Below are positions 7,480-15,872 of a stretch of 27,805 nucleotides of DNA, piece by piece. Position numbers and translations under genes: made by a program. The notes under the pieces were generated by a model. It was not told the DNA's origin, searched no databases, and saw nothing but the letters and a program-made list of their open reading frames with translations. The stretch lies in NCBI GenBank assembly GCA_900556935.1, contig USQL01000019.1, positions 1 to 27,805 on the forward strand. The letters run 5' to 3'. This DNA comes from an uncultured Eubacteriales bacterium (lineage in GTDB: Bacteria; Bacillota; Clostridia; Oscillospirales; Oscillospiraceae). Positions within the stretch are counted from its first letter, which is position 1; each line of letters begins with the position of its first letter.

Positions 7480-9054
7480 TTATTGCATCTGCTCCAGAAT
7501 GGCCTCCGCCGTCTGGATGCCGTCTATGGCCGCGGACATAATGCCGCCCGCGTAGCCCGCGCCCTCGCCGGTGGGGTACAGGCCGCGGATTGCGGACTGC
7601 CTGGTCTCGTCCCGCAGAATTCTCACCGGGGAGGAGCTTCTGGTCTCCGGGGCCGTCAGAACTGCGTCGGGGGCGGCAAAGCCGGAGAGCTTTTTATCAA
7701 GCTCCGGCAGCGCCTGCTCCAAAGCGTCTGTGATATTTGTGGGAAGGCACCGGTGCAGGTCCGTCCAGGTAACCCCCGGGCGATAGGTAGGCATCACGCT
7801 TCCGGGGCCCCGGCTCTCCCGATGGGCCAGGAAATCCTCCACCCTTTGGGCAGGGGCCCGGTAGCTTCCGGAAAGCCGGTAGGCCGCCGATTCGATTTCC
7901 CGCTGCCAGTACATCCCGCCCAACGGGCCCGGCTCCGGGAATTCCCGGGGATTCACCGTCACCAGCAGCGCCGCGTTGGCGTTTTCCCCGTCCCGGTCGG
8001 CATAGCTCATGCCGTTGGTTACGGTTCTGCCCTCCTCGGAGGCAGCCGCCACCACATAGCCGCCGGGGCACATGCAGAAAGTATAGACCGTTCCGTCTTC
8101 CAGGTGCTGCACCAGCTTGTAGTCCGCAGGCGGCAAATCGGGGTCCTGCTTTCCGTACTGGGAAAAATTGATATACTCCTGCCGCTGCTCAATCCGGACA
8201 CCCATGGCAAAGGGCTTTGGCTCCATGGGTACGCCCTGGGATAGCAGAGTCTCAAAGGTATCTCTGGCGCTGTGGCCGATGGCCAGCACCGCCTGGGTGC
8301 ACGGGATTTCCTCGCCGGTTTGCAGCCGCAGCCCTGCCAAATTCCCGCCGTCCAGCAAAAACTCCGTCACCTGGCTGTTGAAGCGGACCTCGCCCCCCAG
8401 AGCCTGGACTCTCCCTCGCAGGTTCTGAACCACCGTCAGCAGCACATCCGTTCCCACATGGGGCTTTGCGTCATAAAGGATCTCTTCCCGGGCGCCAAAG
8501 GACACAAACTGCTCCAGAATCCAGTGAATTCTGGGGTTGTTGACACCGGTATTCAGCTTTCCGTCGGAGAAGGTCCCGGCCCCGCCCTCACCGAACTGTA
8601 CATTGCTGCGGGGGTCCAAAGCACCCGTTTCAAAAAACGTTTCCACCTTCCTGTGGCGGGAAAGTGCGTCCTCTCCCCGTTCCAGAACCAGGGGACGCTG
8701 CCCAGCCATGGCCAGAATCAACGCCGCAAACATCCCCGCGGGGCCGAAGCCGATGACCACAGGCCGTGTCTTTCCGGCGGGCCTGACCTTTGGAGGATGA
8801 TAATATTCCCCGGGAGCGGCGCAGACCCGCTTGCTGCCGCACTTTTTAAGTGCCTTTCCCTCGCCGCTTTTCAGAGCCACGTCTACCGTATAGATGAGCT
8901 TTACATCCGGCTTTTTTCTGGCATCCACCGAGCGCCTGACAATCCGCAGCGTGCGAATCTCCGAAGGAGATACCCGCAAAACCCTGGCCGCCTCATACAG
9001 CAGCTGGGAAGCATCCTGCCGGGGGGACATGGCAATATCTCGAATTCTCAGCAT
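7480..9054 (-). CDS. FAD-dependent dehydrogenase (COG2509 family)
   Basis: A 524-residue flavoprotein. The N-terminal ~90 residues form a small domain typical of the COG2509 'FAD-dependent dehydrogenase' proteins (LRIRDIAMSPRQDASQL, then IRTLRIVRRSVDARKKPDVKL). The FAD-binding Rossmann motif IGFGPAGMFA is at 101-110, followed by VLERGE. Other family segments are NVQFGEGGAGTFSDGKLNTG, HVGTDVL, AIGHSARDTF, and a C-terminal LYPTGEGAGYAGGIMSAAIDG that closes the FAD site. The substrate is unknown. The start (9052-9054) has GGAGG with a 7-nt spacer and overlaps the end of the upstream flavoprotein gene by 7 bp, so translation is probably coupled. Confidence 0.9.
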   Translation of the reverse strand: MLRIRDIAMSPRQDASQLLYEAARVLRVSPSEIRTLRIVRRSVDARKKPDVKLIYTVDVALKSGEGKALKKCGSKRVCAAPGEYYHPPKVRPAGKTRPVVIGFGPAGMFAALILAMAGQRPLVLERGEDALSRHRKVETFFETGALDPRSNVQFGEGGAGTFSDGKLNTGVNNPRIHWILEQFVSFGAREEILYDAKPHVGTDVLLTVVQNLRGRVQALGGEVRFNSQVTEFLLDGGNLAGLRLQTGEEIPCTQAVLAIGHSARDTFETLLSQGVPMEPKPFAMGVRIEQRQEYINFSQYGKQDPDLPPADYKLVQHLEDGTVYTFCMCPGGYVVAAASEEGRTVTNGMSYADRDGENANAALLVTVNPREFPEPGPLGGMYWQREIESAAYRLSGSYRAPAQRVEDFLAHRESRGPGSVMPTYRPGVTWTDLHRCLPTNITDALEQALPELDKKLSGFAAPDAVLTAPETRSSSPVRILRDETRQSAIRGLYPTGEGAGYAGGIMSAAIDGIQTAEAILEQMQ

Positions 9055-10262
9055 GTTGTCTCCTCCCCCGCGCTTTCTCCCGCAAGTCTTCCGGAGCTCC
9101 AGGCCCACTGCAGATTGTAGCCGCCGCAATCGCCGTCCACATCCAGCACCTCGCCGCAGGCGTAGAGCCCGGGCACCAGTTTGCTTTCCATAGTCCGGGG
9201 GTCAAAATCCTCTGTTACGATTCCTCCGGCGGTGACCTGCGCGCTGTCCATGCCCAGGGGTTCCGTCAAGTGGACGCAGAAACCCTTTGCCGTCTGCGCC
9301 GCCCGCAGCAGCGCTTCGTCGGACAAATCCGCAATTCTATCGGCAGCGCGAATGCCGCATTCCTGGGTCAGGACACGGCCCAGGCGATTGTGCAGAATCC
9401 CCGTAAACAGCTCGGAGGCCGGCAGATTGGTCGCCCGGCGGGCGCACAGCATTTCCAGCAGATGCTCCTGGGAAACCTGGGGCAGCAAATCCAGCGTGCA
9501 GACCCAGTTCCCCTTTTTCTGGCATACATCCCGGGAGATTTCAAAAATCACCGGTCCGGAGAGGCCGAACTCCGTAAACTGGATTTCTCCGGTGCTGCAG
9601 GACCAGGACTCCCCGTCACAGGTAATCTCCGCCCTGCACAAAGCGCGCACGCCCTTCAATGCCCCAATGCCGGGCCAGTCGGTTTTGATTTGCACCAGAT
9701 TGGGCCGCAGCCGGGTGCACCGATGGCCCAAGCTCCGCAAAAGCTTATACCCGGACATAGAGCCCCCAAGCTTGGTGCCCGCCAGGCCGCCGCAGGCGAC
9801 AATCAGGCGGTCACAAAAACAGGTCTTCTCTGCCGTCTCAATGGAAAAGCCGCCCTGCTCCCGCCTGACCTTCTGCACCTCCGCACCGGTAATCAGGGAG
9901 ATATTGGGCTTTTCCAGGGCAAACCGAAGCACATCCACCACGGAATTGGCCTGGTCCGAATGGGGATAGACCCGCCCGGAGGCCTCCGCCACCGTCAGAA
10001 GACCGAGATTTTCAAACCAGCGCAGATTGCTTTCCGGGGAAAACCGCTCCAGTGCGTACCGGGAGAAGGCGGCATTCTCCCCGTGATAGCCGCCCTCCAG
10101 CGCGTGCAGATTCGTTAGATTGCAGCGGCCATTTCCGGTTGCCTGGAGCTTTCGCCCAACCCGGGCCTGCCGCTCTAAAAGCAGCACCTGGCAGCCCGAT
10201 TGTGCCGCGCTCACCGCCGCCGCCATGCCGGAGGCACCGCCGCCAATAATACCGATTACCAT
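9048..10262 (-). CDS. HI0933/BaiN-type NAD(P)/FAD-dependent oxidoreductase
   Basis: A 404-residue flavoprotein of the HI0933-like family. The dinucleotide motif IGGGASGMAAA is near residues 6-16, followed by LLERQARVGRKLQATGNGRCNLTN, the signature of this family. The C-terminal part has GGIVTEDFDPRTMESK and LYACGEVLDVDGDCGGYNLQWAWSSG. The family includes BaiN of bile-acid 7-dehydroxylating clostridia, but no bai genes lie here and members are common in unrelated contexts, so bile-acid activity should not be assumed. The start ATG (10260-10262) follows GGAAAGGG by 7 nt. First gene of a two-flavoprotein operon. Confidence 0.9.
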   Translation of the reverse strand: MVIGIIGGGASGMAAAVSAAQSGCQVLLLERQARVGRKLQATGNGRCNLTNLHALEGGYHGENAAFSRYALERFSPESNLRWFENLGLLTVAEASGRVYPHSDQANSVVDVLRFALEKPNISLITGAEVQKVRREQGGFSIETAEKTCFCDRLIVACGGLAGTKLGGSMSGYKLLRSLGHRCTRLRPNLVQIKTDWPGIGALKGVRALCRAEITCDGESWSCSTGEIQFTEFGLSGPVIFEISRDVCQKKGNWVCTLDLLPQVSQEHLLEMLCARRATNLPASELFTGILHNRLGRVLTQECGIRAADRIADLSDEALLRAAQTAKGFCVHLTEPLGMDSAQVTAGGIVTEDFDPRTMESKLVPGLYACGEVLDVDGDCGGYNLQWAWSSGRLAGESAGEETTC

Positions 10263-10293
10263 ATTTTTACCCTTTCCAATGGTCTTTTTCTGC

Positions 10294-10322
10294 ATTATAC
10301 ACGATTCCGCCCCTGTGTACAA
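10294..10322 (-). promoter_or_regulatory. Promoter of the flavoprotein operon
   Basis: Minus strand: TTGTAC (10317-10322), 17-nt spacer, perfect TATAAT (10294-10299). Confidence 0.72.
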
Positions 10323-10332
10323 GAAAAACTTC

Positions 10333-10361
10333 TTTTCACAAAGGGAAAGATATGCTATAAT
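10333..10361 (+). promoter_or_regulatory. Promoter of the ylmH-like operon
   Basis: Perfect TATAAT at 10356-10361 with TTTTCA at 10333-10338 (17-nt spacer). The start codon follows at 10378 with AAAGGTGA between, so the leader is only about 10 nt. Confidence 0.62.
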
Positions 10362-10377
10362 AAAAAAAGGTGATGCT

Positions 10378-11163
10378 ATGGAACGCGGTCAAATCGACAA
10401 AATCGCAAAAAATCCGGAGGACAGGCTTCTGCTTGCCAAGCTCTGGGACAAAATAAACGCCGGCGTGCGGAAAAATATCCCGGCAAATACCTGCTTTCTC
10501 TCCCCCAGGGAGCTGGAATTGGCGGATTTTCTCTTTGGTTCCCTTCCGGGGCTCTATCGCTTCGGCGGCTATGAGGACGCGGAGCGAAAAATGCTTGTGT
10601 ACCTTCCGGACTATTTGGAGGAGGATGCTCTTTACCGGGAGGATAGTCCCCTTGTATGCTTAGAGGCCTCCTTTTTCAAGGAGGACACCCTCAACCACCG
10701 GGATATTTTAGGGTCCCTGATGGGGGCCGGAATCGGGCGGGAGACCGTAGGCGATATCTGTATAGAGCCTGGGCGGTGCCTGTTCTTTGTCACGGCGGAG
10801 ATTGCCCCCTATGTCATGGACAACCTGCGCTCTGCCGGCAGGACCGCGCTGCACATCCATTCTCTGCCCCTGGCAGGGCTTACCATGCCGGAACCCCAAT
10901 TTCAAGAGATTCGGGATACCCTGGCTTCCCTGCGCTTAGACAGCGTCATTGCCTCCGGCTTCCGCATCGGGCGTTCTCTGGCCGCCGGGTATGTCACCAC
11001 CGGGAAGGCGGCCATCGACGGGCTTCCCTGCGAAAAGCCGGATAAAGCCGTCCCCGAGGGAGCCAAAATTTCCGTCCGGGGTCTTGGGAAAATCCGCCTG
11101 AGCCAAATCGGCGGCAAAAGCAAGAAAGACCGGTACTGTGTTACCATTCAAAAATATGTGTGA
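10378..11163 (+). CDS. YlmH-like S4-domain RNA-binding protein
   Basis: A 261-residue protein matching the YlmH family. It begins with a helical segment (EDRLLLAKLWDKINAGV), an N-terminal domain with FLSPRELELADFLF and GGYEDAERKMLVYLPDY, and a middle GSLMGAGIGRETVGDICIE segment. It ends in an S4 RNA-binding domain at about 180-245 (LRLDSVIASGFRIGRSLAAG, then KISVRGLGKI). YlmH in B. subtilis sits beside division genes and has been tied to ribosome-associated functions; here it heads an operon with a DUF896 and a YgiQ-type gene instead. The ATG at 10378 has AAAGGTGA just upstream, although a longer frame runs back to 10120 through the promoter. Confidence 0.88.
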   Translation: MERGQIDKIAKNPEDRLLLAKLWDKINAGVRKNIPANTCFLSPRELELADFLFGSLPGLYRFGGYEDAERKMLVYLPDYLEEDALYREDSPLVCLEASFFKEDTLNHRDILGSLMGAGIGRETVGDICIEPGRCLFFVTAEIAPYVMDNLRSAGRTALHIHSLPLAGLTMPEPQFQEIRDTLASLRLDSVIASGFRIGRSLAAGYVTTGKAAIDGLPCEKPDKAVPEGAKISVRGLGKIRLSQIGGKSKKDRYCVTIQKYV

Positions 11164-11173
11164 GGTTATGTTT

Positions 11174-11380
11174 ATGGATATGAATGAAGTCATCGCGCAA
11201 ATCAATGCGCTGGCAAAAAAGGCAAAGCAGGGCCCCCTGACCCCGGAGGAGCTGGAGCAGCGGGACAGACTGCGCAAAATTTACATCGATTCCGTCAAGG
11301 CCAATCTGGTGGGCCAGCTGGAAAACACCTTTATCCTGCAGCCGGACGGCACCAAGAAAAAGGTTGCGAAGAAGCAATAA
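11174..11380 (+). CDS. DUF896 (YnzC-type) small protein
   Basis: A 68-residue, highly charged helical protein. The core LAKKAKQGPLTPEELEQRDRLRKIYI is the DUF896 signature, and the tail ends in TKKKVAKKQ. B. subtilis YnzC (77 residues) is a two-helix protein of unclear role. The start ATG at 11174 is 8 nt from GAGG; the in-frame ATG at 11168 is only 2 nt away. The gene begins 10 nt after the YlmH-like stop, so it is in the same operon and probably uses an RBS that overlaps that stop. Confidence 0.88.
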   Translation: MDMNEVIAQINALAKKAKQGPLTPEELEQRDRLRKIYIDSVKANLVGQLENTFILQPDGTKKKVAKKQ

Positions 11381-11416
11381 GTATCGCTGTCTTCGCGGCA
11401 AAAAATGGAGAGTATT

Positions 11417-13393
11417 ATGGAATTTTTACCGATTACCCGGCAGGAAATGCTGGACAGGGGCATCCAGCAGCCGGATTTTGTATACGTTATCGGCGACGCG
11501 TATGTAGACCACCCCTCCTTTGGTCACGCCATTATCAGCAGAATCCTGGAAAGCCGGGGCTACAGCGTCTGCATCATTTCTCAGCCTGACTGGAAAAACC
11601 CCAAGTCCATCGATGTGTTTGGCCGTCCCCGTCTGGGCTTTCTGGTCAGCGGCGGCAACATGGACTCCATGGTCAACCACTATTCCGTAACCCACCACCG
11701 GCGGAAAACCGATTCCTTCACCCCCGGCGGTGTGATGGGAAAGCGGCCGGACTACGCCACCACCGTATACTGCAATTTAATCCGGCAGACCTACAAGGAT
11801 GTGCCCATTCTCATCGGCGGAATTGAGGCCAGCCTGCGCCGCCTGGGCCACTACGACTACTGGTCCGACAGCATGAAGCGCTCCATCCTCTTAGACTCCC
11901 AGGCGGACCTTCTGATGTATGGCATGGGCGAAAAAAGCATTGTGGAAATTGCTGACGCGCTGAACGCCGGTATGGACGTAAAGGACATTACCTATATCGA
12001 CGGCACTGTATTTAAGTGCAAGGAGCTGGACGAAAGCCTGCCCACCGTGGTGCTGCCCGCCTTTGAGGAAATCCAGAAAAACAAGCGTCTCTACGCCGAA
12101 TCCTTTAAAATCCAGTACGGCAACTGCGACCCCTTCACGGCCAAGCGGCTGGCCGAGCCCTACGGAAAGGAATTCGTGGTCCAGAATCCGCCCCAGAAGC
12201 CCCTGACCATGGAGCAGATGGACGCGGTTTACGACCTGCCCTATTGCCGGACCTATCACCCCAGCTACGAAAGCAAAGGCGGTGTACCGGCCATTGAGGA
12301 AGTAAAGTTCAGTCTGGTCAGCAACCGGGGCTGCTTCGGTGCCTGCTCCTTCTGCGCGCTAACCTTCCACCAGGGCCGGATTGTCCAGGTCCGAAGTCAT
12401 GAATCCATTCTGGCGGAAGCGGAAAAAATGGTCAAGGACCCGGATTTCAAGGGCTATATCCACGATGTTGGCGGCCCCACCGCCAACTTCCGCCACCCGG
12501 CCTGTGAGAAGCAGATGACCAAGGGTGCCTGCGGCGGGCGGCAGTGCCTATACCCCACCCCCTGCAAAAACATGAACGCGGACCACAGCGACTATGTGGC
12601 GCTGCTTCGGAAGCTGCGGAAAATTCCCGGTGTGAAAAAGGTCTTCGTCCGCAGCGGCATCCGGTTTGACTATCTGCTGGCGGACAGCAAGGATACCTTC
12701 TTCAAAGAGCTGGTGCAGTTCCACATCTCCGGCCAGCTAAAGGTGGCCCCGGAGCACGTATCCGACGCGGTTCTGTGCCGCATGGGGAAACCGAAAAACG
12801 CCGTGTATAATCGGTTTGTGGACAAATACTTTGCCCTGAACCGGCAGTATGGCATGAACCAGTTCCTGGTGCCCTACCTGATGTCCAGCCATCCGGGCTC
12901 CACCATGAAGGAGGCCGTGGAGCTGGCCGAGTACATCCGGGATATGGGCTACAATCCGGAACAGGTTCAGGATTTTTACCCCACCCCCTCGACCCTCTCC
13001 ACCGTCATGTACTACACCGGCCTGGACCCCAGAACCATGGAGCATGTTTACGTCCCCACGGACCCCCACGAGAAGGCCATGCAGCGGGCCCTCATCCAGT
13101 ACCGGAACCCGAAAAACTACTATCTGGTCCGGGAGGCACTTCTGAAGGCCCACCGGGAGGACCTGATTGGTTCCGGCCCCAAGTGCCTGATTCGGGCCAT
13201 CCCGCCGAAAAGCGGCGGCTACGGCACAGCCCCCAAGGCACCGGAACGGAAGGGACCCAAAGCCCCGGCCCAGGCGAAAAAAGCCTCCGGAAAGCCCCAG
13301 GCCCAAGGAAAGGTCCCCAACCGGAAAAAAGCAAAGCCTGTTCCTTCCCAAAAACCCAGAATGGCCACTCCCGGAAAGGGAAAACGGAAATAA
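11417..13393 (+). CDS. YgiQ family radical SAM protein
   Basis: A 658-residue protein of the YgiQ (UPF0313) family. The N-terminal ~270 residues form the family-specific domain (GDAYVDHPSFGHAIISR, LVSGGNMDSMVNHY). The radical SAM cluster motif C306-x3-C310-x2-C313 lies in RGCFGACSFCALTFHQGR. Further conserved segments are DVGGPTANFR, LKVAPEHVSD, VPYLMSSHPG and DFYPTPSTLSTVMYYTG. The enzyme should bind a [4Fe-4S] cluster and cleave SAM; its substrate is unknown. The last ~55 residues are a Lys/Pro/Ala-rich low-complexity tail. I chose ATG 11417 (GGAG, 6-nt spacer) over ATG 11405, which has no RBS. Third gene of the operon, 36 nt after the DUF896 gene. Confidence 0.93.
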   Translation: MEFLPITRQEMLDRGIQQPDFVYVIGDAYVDHPSFGHAIISRILESRGYSVCIISQPDWKNPKSIDVFGRPRLGFLVSGGNMDSMVNHYSVTHHRRKTDSFTPGGVMGKRPDYATTVYCNLIRQTYKDVPILIGGIEASLRRLGHYDYWSDSMKRSILLDSQADLLMYGMGEKSIVEIADALNAGMDVKDITYIDGTVFKCKELDESLPTVVLPAFEEIQKNKRLYAESFKIQYGNCDPFTAKRLAEPYGKEFVVQNPPQKPLTMEQMDAVYDLPYCRTYHPSYESKGGVPAIEEVKFSLVSNRGCFGACSFCALTFHQGRIVQVRSHESILAEAEKMVKDPDFKGYIHDVGGPTANFRHPACEKQMTKGACGGRQCLYPTPCKNMNADHSDYVALLRKLRKIPGVKKVFVRSGIRFDYLLADSKDTFFKELVQFHISGQLKVAPEHVSDAVLCRMGKPKNAVYNRFVDKYFALNRQYGMNQFLVPYLMSSHPGSTMKEAVELAEYIRDMGYNPEQVQDFYPTPSTLSTVMYYTGLDPRTMEHVYVPTDPHEKAMQRALIQYRNPKNYYLVREALLKAHREDLIGSGPKCLIRAIPPKSGGYGTAPKAPERKGPKAPAQAKKASGKPQAQGKVPNRKKAKPVPSQKPRMATPGKGKRK

Positions 13394-13402
13394 AACAGCA
13401 TA

Positions 13403-13456
13403 AAAGCACCCCGAAGTCTGTGCCTGTAAAAGGCCCAATAAGCTTCGGGGTGCTTT
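13403..13456. terminator. Bidirectional terminator between ygiQ and dut
   Basis: A perfect 14-bp stem AAAGCACCCCGAAG/CTTCGGGGTGCTTT (13403-13416 and 13443-13456) with a 26-nt loop and a T-run (CTTTTT) on the plus side. It lies between two convergent genes whose stops are within 10 nt on either side. Confidence 0.8.
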
Positions 13457-13460
13457 CTTT

Positions 13461-13898
13461 TTACTTTCCGGTAGAGCCAAAGCCGCCGGTGCCCCGGGCG
13501 GTATCCTCCAGGGTGTCCGCTTCAAAATAGTCCGGCTGAATGATGGGGGTCACCACCAGCTGGGCAATCCGGTCTCCGTTGGCGACGGTCCTTGTTTCCG
13601 CACCGTGGTTGTGCAGGGCAATCATGAACTCCCCACGGTAGTCGCTGTCAATCACGCCAACCTTGTTGGCCGGGGCCAGGTCCTGCTTGCAGGCCAGGCC
13701 GCTGCGGGCATACACCAGGCCCACATAGCCCCTGGGCAGCGCCATGGCAATGCCCGTGGGGATAAACACGGTTTCCCCCGGGGCAATGGTGACCTGCTCC
13801 TCCAGGCAGGCGTACAGGTCCGCCCCCGCCGCCTCCTGAGAGCCAAAGGTTGGGAGCTTGGCACCGGGCCGGAGCTTCTTCACCGCTACTTTTTCCAT
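13461..13898 (-). CDS. dut: dUTP diphosphatase
   Basis: A 145-residue trimeric-type dUTPase that hydrolyses dUTP to dUMP and pyrophosphate, keeping uracil out of DNA and feeding dTMP synthesis. All five family motifs are present: AGADLYA (24-30), ARSGLA (64-69), GVIDSDYRGE (81-90; Asp84 is the catalytic Asp), GDRIAQLV (108-115), and the C-terminal GTGGFGSTGK (136-145) that closes over the substrate. ATG at 13898 is about 9 nt from AAAGGG. The 5' end overlaps nrdG by 13 bp, so the two are co-translated; both act on deoxynucleotide supply. Confidence 0.95.
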   Translation of the reverse strand: MEKVAVKKLRPGAKLPTFGSQEAAGADLYACLEEQVTIAPGETVFIPTGIAMALPRGYVGLVYARSGLACKQDLAPANKVGVIDSDYRGEFMIALHNHGAETRTVANGDRIAQLVVTPIIQPDYFEADTLEDTARGTGGFGSTGK

Positions 13899-14443
13899 TC
13901 CTTCATTCCCTTTCCCTGTGCCTGCCAGTCCTGCCAGAGCACGATTTCTCCGCATTTCAGTGAGGCGGGCACGTCAATCAGCCGCTGATTTTCAGAGCCC
14001 CGGAAGCGAAGAGACAGATTCTTCTTCTCCTCCACAAAGGGTCCATCCACCAGCACATCCAGATAGCTTAAAAACTCCTCCGTAACCGCCCAGTCTCCTA
14101 ATGTATGGGAGGTAATTCTGTCATAGAGATAGCCGGAAAAGGCCCAGATGCTTTTTTCCGGATAATGCTTCCGAACCGCCCGCAGAAGCTCCACCAAGGG
14201 CAGCTGGTTCTGGGGCTCGAAGGGCTCGCCGCCCAGAAGGGTCAGACCCTGGATATAGGAGGGCTTCAACATATCCAGAATTTTCTGGATGGTCTGCTCT
14301 GTAAAGGGCTCTCCATAGTCAAAGTCCCAGGCGACCTCATTAAAGCAACCCTTGCAGTGGTGGGTGCAGCCGGAGACAAACAGGCTGACACGCACACCGG
14401 GGCCATTGGCAATATCACAGTTTTTAATCACCGCGTAATTCAT
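13886..14443 (-). CDS. nrdG: Anaerobic ribonucleotide reductase activase (NrdG-type radical SAM)
   Basis: A 185-residue radical SAM protein with the compact NrdG layout. The N-terminus is NYAVIKNCDIANGPGVRVSLF, followed by the cluster motif C26-x3-C30-x2-C33 in SGCTHHCKGCFN. Further along are LTLLGGEPFEPQN, WAFSGYLYD and LVDGPFVEEKKN. By family it generates the glycyl radical on NrdD using SAM and a [4Fe-4S] cluster. The nrdD gene is not in this window. The start ATG (14443) has GAAGG 8 nt upstream; the longer frame runs into the permease gene. It lies 16 nt after the permease stop and overlaps dut by 13 bp. Confidence 0.92.
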   Translation of the reverse strand: MNYAVIKNCDIANGPGVRVSLFVSGCTHHCKGCFNEVAWDFDYGEPFTEQTIQKILDMLKPSYIQGLTLLGGEPFEPQNQLPLVELLRAVRKHYPEKSIWAFSGYLYDRITSHTLGDWAVTEEFLSYLDVLVDGPFVEEKKNLSLRFRGSENQRLIDVPASLKCGEIVLWQDWQAQGKGMKEWKK

Positions 14444-14459
14444 ACAAACAACCTTCTTT

Positions 14460-15674
14460 TCAGGAGGATTTGGTGCTGTCCGCACCGGAATCCGGGAACT
14501 GCTCCCGGTATTCGTCCCACAGCTCCGTGTGGTTTCGTCTAGCAAGGCCCCGGCGGACCAGACGGCGGATGGTATCGTAAATTACAGCAAACAGGGGCAC
14601 GCAGATGACCATGCCCACAATGCCCCACAGGCCGCCAAAGAGAATGATAGCAAACATCACCCAGAAGCCGGAAAGCCCCGTCCGGTTGCCCAGAATCTTG
14701 GGGCCGATAACATTTCCATCCAGCTGCTGCAATACCAGAATCCAGATCAGGAACCACAGCGCCTTGATGGGGCTTTCAATGAGAATCAGCAGGGTAGCCG
14801 GAACCGCGCCAATCACCGGGCCGAAGAAGGGAATCACATTGGTAACGCCCACCAGCACGGAGACCAGCAGCGTATTGGGAATCCTCAAAATGGTGCAGCC
14901 GATATAGCACAGCACGCCGATAATCGCGGAATCAATGATTTTTCCGTCGATAAATCCGGCAAACATCCGGTCCACAAAGGCACCCTCATCCAGAATCAGC
15001 TGGGACCAGCGGTCCGAGAACAGGCTGCGGACAATGAGCCTTGCCTGCTTGCCAAAGCGCTTGCGGCCGTGGAGTACGTAGATGGCCACAATCAGGCCAA
15101 TGAGAATGTTATACAGGAACTTGAGCACCCGCCAGACGCTGGTCCCCACATTGGACACCAGGCTGGACACCTGGGGCACCACGTTGGACTGGACCCACTT
15201 TTCAATTTCCGTAAAGTAGTTTTCGTAGTTCGAGTGGAAAAACTGCACCACCCGCTCGTCCTCGCCAAAGGTGGCAATGGCCCAGTTCATAAGCTGCTCC
15301 GCCTTGGCAGGCAATGCGTTCCAGAGCATCACGATACTCTCCACCAGCTGGGGCACCACCATGGTAATCAGGGCATAGACCACCAAAATACCTACCAGCA
15401 GGGAGAAAACCACCGCCAAGGCGTTGGCAAATCGGCGCATCTTTTTGGGGAGCCGAAGCTGGAAAAAAGCCTCCAGCGCGTTGCACATAGGCCGAAGCAG
15501 ATAGGCAATCACACCGCCATAAATAAAGGGTGCCAGAATGGTGCTCAGCTGCGTAAGGAGTACCCCAACGCCCTGCAAACGATACAGGAAGAAGAAAAAC
15601 AGGATACTCAGGCTGATGGCACCAAAGCCCGCAATCATGGAATAAAAATATTTTTCCTTATTGGGATCTTTCAT
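14460..15674 (-). CDS. AI-2E family (PerM/TqsA-like) membrane transporter
   Basis: A 404-residue polytopic protein with the AI-2E transporter pattern: two N-terminal helices, an amphipathic stretch (RPMCNALEAFFQLRLPKKMRR), a long soluble segment (about 120-200), and a C-terminal block with FIDGKIIDSAIIGVLCYIG, NVIPFFGPVIGAVPA, LDGNVIGPKILGNRTGLSGFWVMFAI and GGLWGIVGMVICVP. The family includes exporters, Na+/H+ antiporters and unassigned members, so the substrate is open. I use ATG 15674; a GTG nine bases upstream is the alternative. It is the first gene of the permease-nrdG-dut operon, though its link to nucleotide metabolism is not obvious. Confidence 0.9.
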   Translation of the reverse strand: MKDPNKEKYFYSMIAGFGAISLSILFFFFLYRLQGVGVLLTQLSTILAPFIYGGVIAYLLRPMCNALEAFFQLRLPKKMRRFANALAVVFSLLVGILVVYALITMVVPQLVESIVMLWNALPAKAEQLMNWAIATFGEDERVVQFFHSNYENYFTEIEKWVQSNVVPQVSSLVSNVGTSVWRVLKFLYNILIGLIVAIYVLHGRKRFGKQARLIVRSLFSDRWSQLILDEGAFVDRMFAGFIDGKIIDSAIIGVLCYIGCTILRIPNTLLVSVLVGVTNVIPFFGPVIGAVPATLLILIESPIKALWFLIWILVLQQLDGNVIGPKILGNRTGLSGFWVMFAIILFGGLWGIVGMVICVPLFAVIYDTIRRLVRRGLARRNHTELWDEYREQFPDSGADSTKSS

Positions 15675-15703
15675 TACATCCACTCATTTCTTTTTGAATC
15701 CTT

Positions 15704-15732
15704 TTTTTAGTATACCAGCACGGCCCTGTCAA
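15704..15732 (-). promoter_or_regulatory. Promoter of the permease-nrdG-dut operon
   Basis: Minus strand: perfect TTGACA (15727-15732), 17-nt spacer, TAAAAA (15704-15709). A TATACT overlaps the spacer, but at 12 nt it is too close to be the matching -10. Confidence 0.5.
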
Positions 15733-15814
15733 TAAATGAACAAATTATGAATTATTCCGTTTTCCCCTTTCCCCATTATTTACAAATTCTTCTTTTCCCA
15801 GCCTTCCATACATC

Positions 15815-15843
15815 TTGCCATTTTGTTTATTTTGGGGTAAAAT
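15815..15843 (+). promoter_or_regulatory. Promoter of the Zn metallopeptidase gene
   Basis: TTGCCA (15815-15820), 17-nt spacer, TAAAAT (15838-15843). The RBS AAGGAG and the ATG at 15873 follow. Confidence 0.62.
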
Positions 15844-15872
15844 GATGCTATAAAATTTCAAGGAGTGGTTTT

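Noticed and set aside
9048..10262. Bile-acid 7-dehydroxylation enzyme (BaiN)
   Set aside because: HI0933-family proteins are widespread, and no other bai genes are in the window.
14529..15710. Plus-strand 393-codon ORF across the AI-2E permease gene
   Set aside because: The opposite frame is a recognisable polytopic permease; this one is a His/Asn/Gln-rich shadow.
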